NCBI RefSeq assembly: GCF_003075415.1
Contig: NZ_QDAH01000005.1
Span: 124,001-188,000 of the forward strand
Direction of reading: 5' to 3'
DNA: 64,000 nt
From: Microvirga sp. KLBC 81
GTDB lineage: Bacteria; Pseudomonadota; Alphaproteobacteria; Rhizobiales; Beijerinckiaceae
Positions 32,891 to 40,495 of this stretch are shown here, piece by piece. Every line of letters starts with the position of its first letter. The first letter of the stretch is position 1. The translations under genes were made by a program, and so were the position numbers. A model generated the notes under the pieces. It made no database searches. It saw only the letters and a program-made list of their open reading frames with translations, and had not been told where the DNA came from.

Positions 32891-33717
32891 CCTCGTATCT
32901 TCCGTTCAGCTCGAACCGACAGGCCGGGAAGACACGTTGGAGTGAAGTGATCATTGCATTCTGGATTAAGGATATTCGTAAGCACCTAATTTAATTCGTG
33001 CAGCAACTCTGGAAGACCGACATCAACGGCACCGTTGTGATGCGGGAATCCAGCATTGTTGCAATGGATCGAGCAGCAGCTCTCACATGCGTCTCCTTCT
33101 CTCGTCACCCTTCCATCTCAATGAACAGGGAGAGCCGAGGAAGTGGTGCTCGGGACGGCAAGAACATACGGCTTGCAGGATACCGCTCGCAGTGGTGCCC
33201 AAGCGCCATCGCCTTGTGGATGCCTGAGACCGTCAGGAGGGAGTGTCCCATCCTTGCAAGGCTTGCACTGGATATCGCCGGTCTCGTCCTGGATTGGTTG
33301 CTCTCCGTCCGGGCCCATGGCATCTACCTGGACTTGGTCGATGCATCGGGCCGGAGCTGCTGCGACCGCACCGACCGCCGGCCCGCGTTCTACCGGGTGA
33401 CACAGAGCTGAGTCCGCATGTACGTGTACGGCCACTGGGTCGATGTGCCGGGCGGTCGGGTCCAGTACCGCGCCCTGGCCGGAGATACGGGCGAAACGGG
33501 GGACACTGGTGCGGCTCGCGCCACCATCCCTACCTCGGCCCGGAGGACTACGTCACCTGCTGCACGGTGCTGCCGCCGAAGCCTGCGCTTGTACGGGATA
33601 CTGTCCCGATGGACGCCAAGCATGTGGCCGATCCGGTGCCGCGCAATATCGCCGCCCCGCCGGTGATCGGTTCCCGCACAGGGAAGGCCGCATGGCACCG
33701 TACAGGATCCGACGCGC
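32891..33717. other. Gene-poor region with coding-like debris
   Basis: The longest frames here (32998-33411 +, 33243 onward +) have odd composition, no good ribosome sites and no recognised families. Around 33480-33700 one + frame (HHPYLGPEDYVTCC, PPKPALVRDTVPMDAKHVAD) looks more protein-like than its neighbours and may be the remnant of a lost gene. No RNA gene or repeat was recognised. Confidence 0.4.
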
Positions 33718-34896
33718 TCAGAGCGGACCACGGCCGATGCCCTGCCGCGCCACGTCGGCGGCCGGCACCAAGCGATACAGGTGCCCTTCCGGATCGTCGG
33801 TCAGGACGTACAGGAACCCGTCCGGTCCCTGGCGGACGTCCCGGATCCGGCCGAGTTCCCCCTCCAGCAACCGCCGCTCATCGAGAGCCCTGTCTTCGCT
33901 GAGACCGAGCCGGACCACCATCTGGCCCGCGAGCGCCCCCAGCCACAGTGACGTGGCCTGGCCCTCTTGCCGGATCGTCAGCCCGGAGGGCGCGATCGAT
34001 GGCAGCCAGACATGCACCGGCGCTTCCACGCCGGGCGCAGTGCTGCCGCCTGAGCCGACCGGGGAGCCGTCGTAGTTCAGGCCATGGCTCACCATGGGCC
34101 AGCCGTAGTTGCGGCCAGCCTGGATTAGGTTGATCTCGTCGCCGCCCTGTGGGCCATGTTCCGTTGCCCAGACCTGCCCGTGCCGCTCGTCGGCGACCAG
34201 CCCCTGCGGATTGCGGTGGCCGTAGGACCAGATCTCGGGCTTGGCACCCGGGACCGAGACAAAGGGGTTTGTACTCGGAACGGAACCATCCGCGTGGATC
34301 CGGATAATGGAGCCGGCATGATCGGATAGGTCCTGCGCCCGGCCAGGCTCCCAGCGATCCCCCAGCGACAGGAACAGGTAACCGTCGCGCGTCACGGCCA
34401 AGCGCCCGCCGAGTTGCTCGTTGGCGCTCGCGGGTGGATCGCTTTCGAACAGGACCGTGTGATCCTTGAGAACCCTTCTCCTCAAATCGAGCCTGCCCTT
34501 CAGGATCCGGACGGTCGACGCCTCAAGCGTGCCGTGGGTGTAGGACAGGTACACGGTTTTGTTTTGGCCGAAGTCCGGGTCCACCGCCACGTCGAGCAGG
34601 CCGCCCTGATCCCCAGTCCGGATGGGTGGCAACCCCTTGATCGCCTGTGCTCGCCCATCCGGCGTGACAAGCTGGAGGCGCCCGGGCTTCTCGGTCACCA
34701 AGAGCCAGCCGTCCGGCAGGAAGCCGACCGACCAGGGAAACTCAAAGGGCCCGGCGACCCGGACGGGGACGAGGCCTTCCGAAGACTCCTCGGCAACGGC
34801 CTCAGGATCCGCCGGTTGCGAGGCCGAAGTGGGCGACGTACCGATGAGGCAGGTCAGAAGAGCAACCGCAAGGGGCCATCCAGTCTGTCGGAGCAT
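33718..34896 (-). CDS. PQQ-type soluble aldose sugar dehydrogenase
   Basis: This is a 392-residue protein; ATG 34896 is chosen because GGGAGG lies upstream and a signal peptide follows (LAVALLTCLIGTSPTSASQ). The six-bladed beta-propeller of the GSDH/YliI family is shown by FPWSVGFLPDGWLLVTEKPG, GLLDVAVDPDFGQNKTVYLS, WSYGHRNPQGLV and WATEHGPQGGDEINLI, with the His and Arg-rich PQQ/Ca-binding surroundings. It would oxidise aldoses in the periplasm and pass electrons to the respiratory chain. Cofactor supply genes are not in the window. It is divergent from trkA, sharing a 214-base promoter region. Confidence 0.85.
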   Translation of the reverse strand: MLRQTGWPLAVALLTCLIGTSPTSASQPADPEAVAEESSEGLVPVRVAGPFEFPWSVGFLPDGWLLVTEKPGRLQLVTPDGRAQAIKGLPPIRTGDQGGLLDVAVDPDFGQNKTVYLSYTHGTLEASTVRILKGRLDLRRRVLKDHTVLFESDPPASANEQLGGRLAVTRDGYLFLSLGDRWEPGRAQDLSDHAGSIIRIHADGSVPSTNPFVSVPGAKPEIWSYGHRNPQGLVADERHGQVWATEHGPQGGDEINLIQAGRNYGWPMVSHGLNYDGSPVGSGGSTAPGVEAPVHVWLPSIAPSGLTIRQEGQATSLWLGALAGQMVVRLGLSEDRALDERRLLEGELGRIRDVRQGPDGFLYVLTDDPEGHLYRLVPAADVARQGIGRGPL

Positions 34897-35110
34897 CGCC
34901 GCCCTGTCCTCCCGCAGCATTTGATGACCGCCGTTCCGGCGAGGGGCGCACGACGCGCGCACGTCCGCTCGACGCCGGGACGATCACGGTGAAGGTTCAG
35001 CCTATGAACTAGGTTGGTGATCCGACCCGACAAGCCGCCCCGGAGGCTGCGTTGCCCAGCCCTTCCTCTGCCCCACATACATGCACCCGGGGTGTGGAGG
35101 CCGAAGGGTC

Positions 35111-36496
35111 ATGAGGGTGATCGTTTGCGGAGCGGGACAGGTCGGCTCGACCATCGCCCGTCACCTCGCCACCGAGGGGATCGATGTCACGGTCATCGAC
35201 TCCTCCCCTGAGCAGGCCCGGCGCGTCGACGAGAGCTACGACGTTCGCGGCATGGTAGGCCATGCCTCCCATCCGGAGGTTTTGGAGCGGGCCGGCGCGC
35301 AAGATGCCGATATGCTGATCGCGGTCACCCGATCCGACGAGGTCAACATGGTGGCCTGCCAAGTGGCCTACTCGTTGTTCAACGTGCGCCGCCGGATCGC
35401 CCGGGTCCGCCACAGCGGCTACCTCGAGAAGAGCCGGCTCGGCCTCTATGCCCGCGACCAGATGCCGATCGACGTCATCATCTCGCCCGAAATGGAGGTC
35501 GCCAGCGGGATCGAGCGCCGCTTCAGAACGCCGGGCGCTTTCGATACGGTGCCCCTGGCGGAGGGGCGGGTGCAGCTTCTGGGCATTCACTGCAACTCGG
35601 GCGCCTGCTCCCTCATCGGGCATCCCCTGAGCGAACTCAAGAGCCTCCTGCCCGATGCCGGTCTCGTGGTCTTGGGGATCGTGCGGGACGGGGAGGCGTT
35701 CGTCCCCCACGGCCAGGACCGTGTCGAGCGGGGGGACGATGTCTACGTGGTGGCCGAGACCCGGCGCGTGGATCGCATCATGCGCTTCCTCGGGCATGAG
35801 GAAGAGATTGCCCGGCGCGTGATCATCGTCGGCGGCGGGAATGTCGGCCTGAACCTCGCCAAGAGGCTGGCCCGATCCGCGCCCGCGACATCCATTCGCC
35901 TTATCGAGCACTCCCGTGAGCGGGCCGAGTTCATTTCGCAGGAACTCGGTGACAGTGCCGTCGTGCTGCACGGGGATGCCCTCGACAAGGAGACGTTGAT
36001 CGAGGCGAATGTCCAAGCCGCCGAGACGATCATCGCGGTCACCAACGACGACGAGACCAACATCTTCACCTCGGTGCTGGCCAAGCGGGAAGGATGCGCA
36101 CGCGCCATCACCCTGGTGAACAAGTCCTCCTACGAGCCGCTTCTGCCGACCCTTGGCATCGATACCGTCGTAGCGCCGAACGCGATCACGATCTCCAGCA
36201 TTCTGCGCCACGTTCGTCACCGGTCCGTTTCGGCTCTCTATACACTGCGGGAGGACTTCGGCGAGGTGATTGAGGCGACAGCCCAGGCGGGCTCCCGGCT
36301 GGTGCACGGCAGCATCCGTCAGGTTGGCGTTCCTGAGGGAATGCTGATCGGGGCGATCGTGCGTGGCGATGAGGTGATCATCCCCACCTCGTCGACGGTG
36401 ATCGAGCCCGGGGATCGGGTGATTGTCCTGGTCACCTATCGCGCCCTGCGCAAGGCGGAGGCCCTGCTGGCCGGCCCATCACGGGACGAGCCATGA
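35111..36496 (+). CDS. trkA: Trk potassium uptake regulatory subunit TrkA
   Basis: This is a 461-residue protein from ATG 35111 (an in-frame ATG at 35081 lacks the family's start). It has two RCK units: an N-terminal Rossmann domain VIVCGAGQVGSTIARHL and a second one VIIVGGGNVGLNLAKRL at about residue 237, each followed by a TrkA-C domain (final one GMLIGAIVRGDEVIIPTSST). TrkA forms the cytosolic NAD(H)/ATP-sensing ring that gates TrkH. It overlaps trkH by four bases (ATGA), so subunits are co-made. Confidence 0.93.
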   Translation: MRVIVCGAGQVGSTIARHLATEGIDVTVIDSSPEQARRVDESYDVRGMVGHASHPEVLERAGAQDADMLIAVTRSDEVNMVACQVAYSLFNVRRRIARVRHSGYLEKSRLGLYARDQMPIDVIISPEMEVASGIERRFRTPGAFDTVPLAEGRVQLLGIHCNSGACSLIGHPLSELKSLLPDAGLVVLGIVRDGEAFVPHGQDRVERGDDVYVVAETRRVDRIMRFLGHEEEIARRVIIVGGGNVGLNLAKRLARSAPATSIRLIEHSRERAEFISQELGDSAVVLHGDALDKETLIEANVQAAETIIAVTNDDETNIFTSVLAKREGCARAITLVNKSSYEPLLPTLGIDTVVAPNAITISSILRHVRHRSVSALYTLREDFGEVIEATAQAGSRLVHGSIRQVGVPEGMLIGAIVRGDEVIIPTSSTVIEPGDRVIVLVTYRALRKAEALLAGPSRDEP

Positions 36497-38004
36497 GAAC
36501 GGGGAATGTCATCTCCCTGCGGGACCGGCTCGCGTTCGGCCCGTGGTCGCCGCCGCGCCTGCGGCCGGTGCTGCACCTGGTCGGGCGCATGCTCCTCGCG
36601 CTCTCGGCGGCCATGCTCCTGCCGGCCGTGGCGGACCTCATCGTGCGCAATCCCGACTGGAGGGCGTTCCTCCTCGGCAGCGGCCTCACCTTCGCCTGCG
36701 GTGCGGGACTGACCTATCTGACCCGCTGCCGCCTGACGGGCGGTCTCAGCCTCCGTCAAGCCTTCGTGCTCACGCCGCTGGCCTGGACCGCCATTGCCCT
36801 GTTCGGCGCGCTGCCTCTCTACATCTCCGACTATGCCCAGTTGAGGGACAGCTTCACCAACGCCTTCTTCGAGTCGATGTCCGGGCTCACCACCACCGGC
36901 TCGACGGTGATCGTCGGCCTCGATGCGGCTCCACCGGGAATCCTGCTGTGGCGGGCTCTGCTCCAATGGCTCGGCGGCATCGGCATCGTCGGGGTCGCCA
37001 TTGCCATCCTGCCGGCCCTTGGTGTCGGCGGCATGCAGCTCTTCCGGACGGAGTCGTCCGACCGCTCCGAGAAGGTGATGCCGCGCGTGCGCGAGATCGC
37101 AATGGCCCTCGGGCTGGTGTACCTCGGCCTCACGGTGATTTGTGGCATTCTCTACTGGCTGGCCGGGATGACGCCCTTCGAGGCGCTCGTGCATGCCCTG
37201 ACCACGCTCTCGACCGGCGGATTCTCCACCTCCGACAGCTCCATGGGCAAGTTCGGCTTGGCGGCGCAGTGGATCGGCACCGCGTTCATGCTGGCGGGCG
37301 GCATCCCGTTCGTTCTCTACGTGCGGCTCCTGCGGGGCGAGCGCGACAGCCTGCGCAACTCCCAGGCGCAGGCCTATCTCGGTTTCCTGCTGGTCATGAG
37401 CGTTGGTCTCACGATCTGGCTGGTCCTGTCGGGCCGGTATGGTCTGGAGGAGGCAGCGCGGCTGGCAGCGTTCAACGTCGTCTCGGTTGTGACTACGACC
37501 GGCTATGCCACCACCGACTACAGCCTATGGGGGAACGTCGCGATCGGCGTCTTCTTCGGCCTCACGTTCATCGGGGGCTGCACGGGCTCGACTGCCGGTG
37601 GGATCAAGATCTTCCGCTTCGAGGTGATGTTCACCGTGCTGCGCAGCTACCTGCGCCAGCTCATCTACCCGAAGGGCGTCTTCCGGCGGATGTATGCCGG
37701 GCGCCTGCTGCCGGAGGACGTGATCGTCTCGGTCGTGGTGTTCTTCGCGTTCTTCTTTGCGTGCTACAGCGCGTTCACTATTCTCCTGATGGCGCTCGAC
37801 CTCGACTTCCTGACGAGCGCGAGCGCCGCCGTGACGGTCCTGGCGAACGTGGGACCCGGACTCGGGCCCACCATCGGGCCCGCCGGCAACTTCGCGACCG
37901 TGCCCGATGCTGCCAAATGGTTGCTTGCATTCGGCATGCTGCTGGGACGCCTTGAGCTGTTCACGGTCCTGGTACTGTTCCTGCCGCAGTTCTGGCGTGG
38001 GTAG
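36493..38004 (+). CDS. trkH: Trk potassium transporter membrane subunit TrkH
   Basis: This is a 503-residue protein with about ten hydrophobic segments and the four selectivity-filter loops of the TrkH/TrkG/KtrB family: SMSGLTTTGSTVI, ALTTLSTGGFSTSD, VSVVTTTGYATTD and NVGPGLGPTIGPAGNF. The third pore helix region includes GCTGSTAGGIK, the gating-loop motif. It forms the K+ path in the inner membrane with TrkA. The length is typical (480-500). It starts in the trkA stop. Confidence 0.93.
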   Translation: MRTGNVISLRDRLAFGPWSPPRLRPVLHLVGRMLLALSAAMLLPAVADLIVRNPDWRAFLLGSGLTFACGAGLTYLTRCRLTGGLSLRQAFVLTPLAWTAIALFGALPLYISDYAQLRDSFTNAFFESMSGLTTTGSTVIVGLDAAPPGILLWRALLQWLGGIGIVGVAIAILPALGVGGMQLFRTESSDRSEKVMPRVREIAMALGLVYLGLTVICGILYWLAGMTPFEALVHALTTLSTGGFSTSDSSMGKFGLAAQWIGTAFMLAGGIPFVLYVRLLRGERDSLRNSQAQAYLGFLLVMSVGLTIWLVLSGRYGLEEAARLAAFNVVSVVTTTGYATTDYSLWGNVAIGVFFGLTFIGGCTGSTAGGIKIFRFEVMFTVLRSYLRQLIYPKGVFRRMYAGRLLPEDVIVSVVVFFAFFFACYSAFTILLMALDLDFLTSASAAVTVLANVGPGLGPTIGPAGNFATVPDAAKWLLAFGMLLGRLELFTVLVLFLPQFWRG

Positions 38005-38126
38005 AGGTCGCGTCCGATCCGGAAAGCGGAATGGGGAATGCTGCGCCCGATAGCGGTCGCATTGAGCTGAGGATGGCTGCGCCGCGAACCAAGACCGAGC
38101 GCGCCTGTTATCCTGATGTCAAGGTC

Positions 38127-38948
38127 ATGGCGGTTCCCATGCGGCGTTCCTCGGTGCTTCTGTCAATGGCGGTCCTGCTGTGGGTGGGCCTCGGACCGGT
38201 CATGGCCCAGGAGCGCGCAGTCACGGTAGGAGTGCCGGCCGGACCTCTCGCCGGGCTCGTGCAGGCCCTGGCCCCCGCGTTCCACGCCGAGACCGGGATC
38301 GCCGCCAGGGCAGCGCCGATGGGGGGCGACGCCAACCCGACAGGCGTGGGTGCCCAGGCCATCCTCCTGCCCAAACGTGTGCTGGAGAGAACCCAACCTC
38401 TCGGCCGCGAGGAGCCCCGGATTATCTTCCATGGGGACGTGATCCTGGTCGGCTCCCGCGCGGAGCGGGCCCGCGTGCGCGGATTGAAGGACATCAAGAC
38501 GGCCCTGCGCTGGATCGCCGCCGCGCGGGGAACCTACATGTCGAGCAGCCCGGCGCTGGGCGTGCGGGAGCTGGAGCTGGCCCTGTGGGACAGCATCGGC
38601 ATCAACGTCCAAGTCCGCTCGACTTGGTACGTGGAGAGCAGGGGCGATGAGCCCAGCGTCCTCAGGGAGGCCGGACTTTGGGGGGCCTACGTCCTCATTG
38701 AGCGGATGACCTGGGCGGCGCAGACGGACCGGCGCGGCCTTGAGATCCTTGTGGAGGGCGATCCGGCCTTGCGCACCGCCTACGCCAGCCATCTCGTTCG
38801 GGAGGACTCCCCCGAGGCGAGAGCCTGGCATGACTGGCTGGCGTCCGAGAGCGCGCGGGCCGCCATTGCGGGCTTTAGACTGAATGGGGTGCGGATGTTC
38901 ACCCCGGCAACTGGCGCGGATGGGGATGGGTCCCAGTCCCGGACGTGA
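38127..38948 (+). CDS. TupA-like periplasmic substrate-binding protein (orphan)
   Basis: This is a 273-residue protein from ATG 38127 (ATG 38139 also possible). It has a signal peptide (SVLLSMAVLLWVGLGPVMAQ), then a PBP-II fold resembling the tungstate-binding protein TupA: RIIFHGDVILVGSRA, GLKDIKTALRWIAAARGTYM, LELALWDSIGIN, LIERMTWAAQ and LVEGDPALRTAY. The N-terminal oxyanion-binding TTTS-type motif of TupA is replaced by VGVPAGPLAG, and the middle is shorter. No permease or ATPase is nearby. It may bind another anion or serve as a sensor. A truncated paralogue lies at 51444. Confidence 0.65.
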   Translation: MAVPMRRSSVLLSMAVLLWVGLGPVMAQERAVTVGVPAGPLAGLVQALAPAFHAETGIAARAAPMGGDANPTGVGAQAILLPKRVLERTQPLGREEPRIIFHGDVILVGSRAERARVRGLKDIKTALRWIAAARGTYMSSSPALGVRELELALWDSIGINVQVRSTWYVESRGDEPSVLREAGLWGAYVLIERMTWAAQTDRRGLEILVEGDPALRTAYASHLVREDSPEARAWHDWLASESARAAIAGFRLNGVRMFTPATGADGDGSQSRT

Positions 38949-38989
38949 TCTCGATGGACCCAGCCATCAGGCCGTCGGGCCCTGGTCGA

Positions 38990-39169
38990 TCAGAAGTTCA
39001 TGACGGTCATGATGATGCCGAAGGCGATGAACGCCAGACAGACGGCCGGATAGACCACCATCAGTCCGCCGGACATGGGAAGGAGCCGCTTTCCCTCCCG
39101 GTTGGGCCGGGCGGCGAGCACAAGGCCCAGGCCGATGATGAGCAGGGCCAGTCCGATCGCCAATAGCAT
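38990..39169 (-). CDS. Small two-helix membrane protein
   Basis: This is a 59-residue protein with ATG 39169 and AGGAG upstream. Two membrane helices (LLAIGLALLIIGLGLVLAAR and VVYPAVCLAFIAFGIIMTVM) flank a basic loop RPNREGKRLLP. A frameshifted relative lies at 51729-51937 beside a fragment of the same TupA-like neighbour, so the two genes travel as a block. The function is unknown. Confidence 0.65.
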   Translation of the reverse strand: MLLAIGLALLIIGLGLVLAARPNREGKRLLPMSGGLMVVYPAVCLAFIAFGIIMTVMNF

Positions 39170-39202
39170 GGTCGTGTTTCTCCTCTCCGGGTCTAGGATC
39201 AT

Positions 39203-39231
39203 GCTCCCACGGATCCAGAGTACCCTCAAGC
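39203..39231. repeat. 29-bp exact repeat, copy 1
   Basis: A 29-bp sequence beginning GCTCCCACGGATCC is identical to 51998-52026. It lies 34 bases upstream of the small membrane protein's start (minus strand). Read on that strand it starts GCTTGAGGGTAC, and CTTGAG could be a -35 box. Confidence 0.7.
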
Positions 39232-39327
39232 AATCCAGAGGACAGGCGCAGGGCCTTCCTCCTTCCATGTCCCACTCGCCCTGCCGGCATCAATCCTGCC
39301 GGAGGATCACCTCGTAGGATGCCGCCC

Positions 39328-39354
39328 TATAATGAGGCCATGCGGGACCGCATG
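39328..39354 (+). promoter_or_regulatory. -10 box with adjacent palindrome
   Basis: TATAAT at 39328-39333 is followed six bases later by CATGCGG-GA-CCGCATG (39339-39354), a perfect 7-bp inverted repeat, all upstream of the broken SpoIIAA-like gene at 39385. No good -35 box is seen, so an activated or repressed promoter is plausible. Confidence 0.35.
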
Positions 39355-39384
39355 ATGTGGTCCGGTACCTAAGAGGACGCTGCC

Positions 39385-39995
39385 ATGCTGGAGGTTCTGC
39401 CTGCCCCCGCACACGTGGTGGCGCTGCGCGTGAACGGACGTGTCGAGAAGGATGACGTCGAGCGCGGCATCGCGGCGGTCGAGGACGCCTTGGCCCACCA
39501 GGAGCGCATCGCGTTGTAGGCCGAGGTCGCGATGACGGGCATGACGCCGGGCGCGTTCACCCGCGATCTCGGCTACGGGTTTGGAAAGCTGCGCGAACTC
39601 CACCGCTTCGCGCGGGCGACCGTGGTGACCGAGCAGGAGTGGATCCGCCGGATCGCCCATGTGCAAGCACGCATGCTGCCCCAAATCGGGATCCGAGCGT
39701 TTGCACCGCGTGAACGGGACGAGGCGCTGGCCTGGGCTTCGCAGCCCGTCACGTCGAGCGAGCCGGAACCTGTGCCGACGGCACCCTCCGTGCACCTGAT
39801 CGAAACGTCCAGACCCGATATGGTCGGCTTCGAGGTGAACGGGCGCATCCACCGGGACGACATGCGCTGCCTGATCACGACCTTCGAGCAGGCCTTGGGT
39901 ACCCACGAGCGGCTGCGCATGCTCGTGCGGGTGGTGAACTTCGATGGGGTCAGCCTCGAGGCCCCGCTGAACCCGGTGCCGTTCGGGGCGCGCGT
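39385..39995 (+). pseudogene. Stop-interrupted tandem SpoIIAA-like gene
   Basis: From ATG 39385 the frame reads MLEVLPAPAHVVALRVNGRV, then EKDDVERGIAAVEDAL, the pattern of SpoIIAA-like (STAS-related) proteins. An in-frame TAG at 39517-39519 breaks it after 44 codons. The frame then continues with GFGKLRELHRFARATVVTEQ and a second similar domain, [20 protein letters not shown]. The end runs into an NhaA remnant instead of a normal C-terminus. Two broken ends make it a probable pseudogene, unless the part from 39532 is still made. Confidence 0.65.
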
Positions 39996-40266
39996 GGGCT
40001 GTTTGTCGGCAAGCAGGTGGGGGTGTTCGCCTTCTCGTGGGCGGTGATCCGCCTGGACTGGGCGGACCTGCCGGCGAACGCCACTTGGGCGCAGTTTCAT
40101 GGCGTGACGCTGCTGTGCGGGATCGGCTTCACCATGAGCCTGTTCATCGGCCTGCTCGCCTTCCCGGCCGCGCGTGCTGCTCGGCTCCGCCCTGTCTGCC
40201 CTGGCCGGGGCTGCCAAGCTGCGCCTGGCGAAGCCGGAGCGGGGAATGAAGCCCGCCCGGGCCTGA
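39996..40266 (+). pseudogene. NhaA Na+/H+ antiporter C-terminal remnant
   Basis: The frame reads [20 protein letters not shown], then [19 protein letters not shown], the highly conserved C-terminal part of NhaA. After LLAFPA a frame change and a deletion lead to [20 protein letters not shown], the NhaA last helix. More than two thirds of the gene is missing upstream, where it joins the SpoIIAA-like relic. It is a deletion scar, not a working antiporter. Confidence 0.75.
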
Positions 40267-40387
40267 CGAGCGCAGGCCGGGAAACATGAGCGGGCGGATG
40301 CCGCGGACAGCCGGCACCGAACGCCCGGGGCGGACCCGGGTACGGTGGCGGCACCCGCAGCCGCGCACCATCGAGCAGCTCGCAATC

Positions 40388-40401
40388 TTGACGTGAATCA
40401 A
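40388..40401. promoter_or_regulatory. FNR/FixK-type box
   Basis: TTGAC-GTGA-ATCAA matches the FNR/FixK consensus TTGAT-N4-ATCAA in nine of ten positions. It lies about 95 bases before the P-type ATPase ATG, a distance suitable for a -41.5 activator site. It suggests low-oxygen control of the ATPase and perhaps the stress protein after it. Confidence 0.55.
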
Positions 40402-40495
40402 GGCTACGGTTTGCGTCATCGCTTTAGCTGACCCATCGACTCTCAAATCCGGGTGCAGGTCGATCCGGTGCGGGCGCGGTTCCAGCGAGGCAGTG

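Noticed and set aside
36423-37955. Long second-frame ORF over trkH
   Set aside because: It is an Arg/Ala/His-rich shadow frame of a high-GC gene; trkH has all family motifs.
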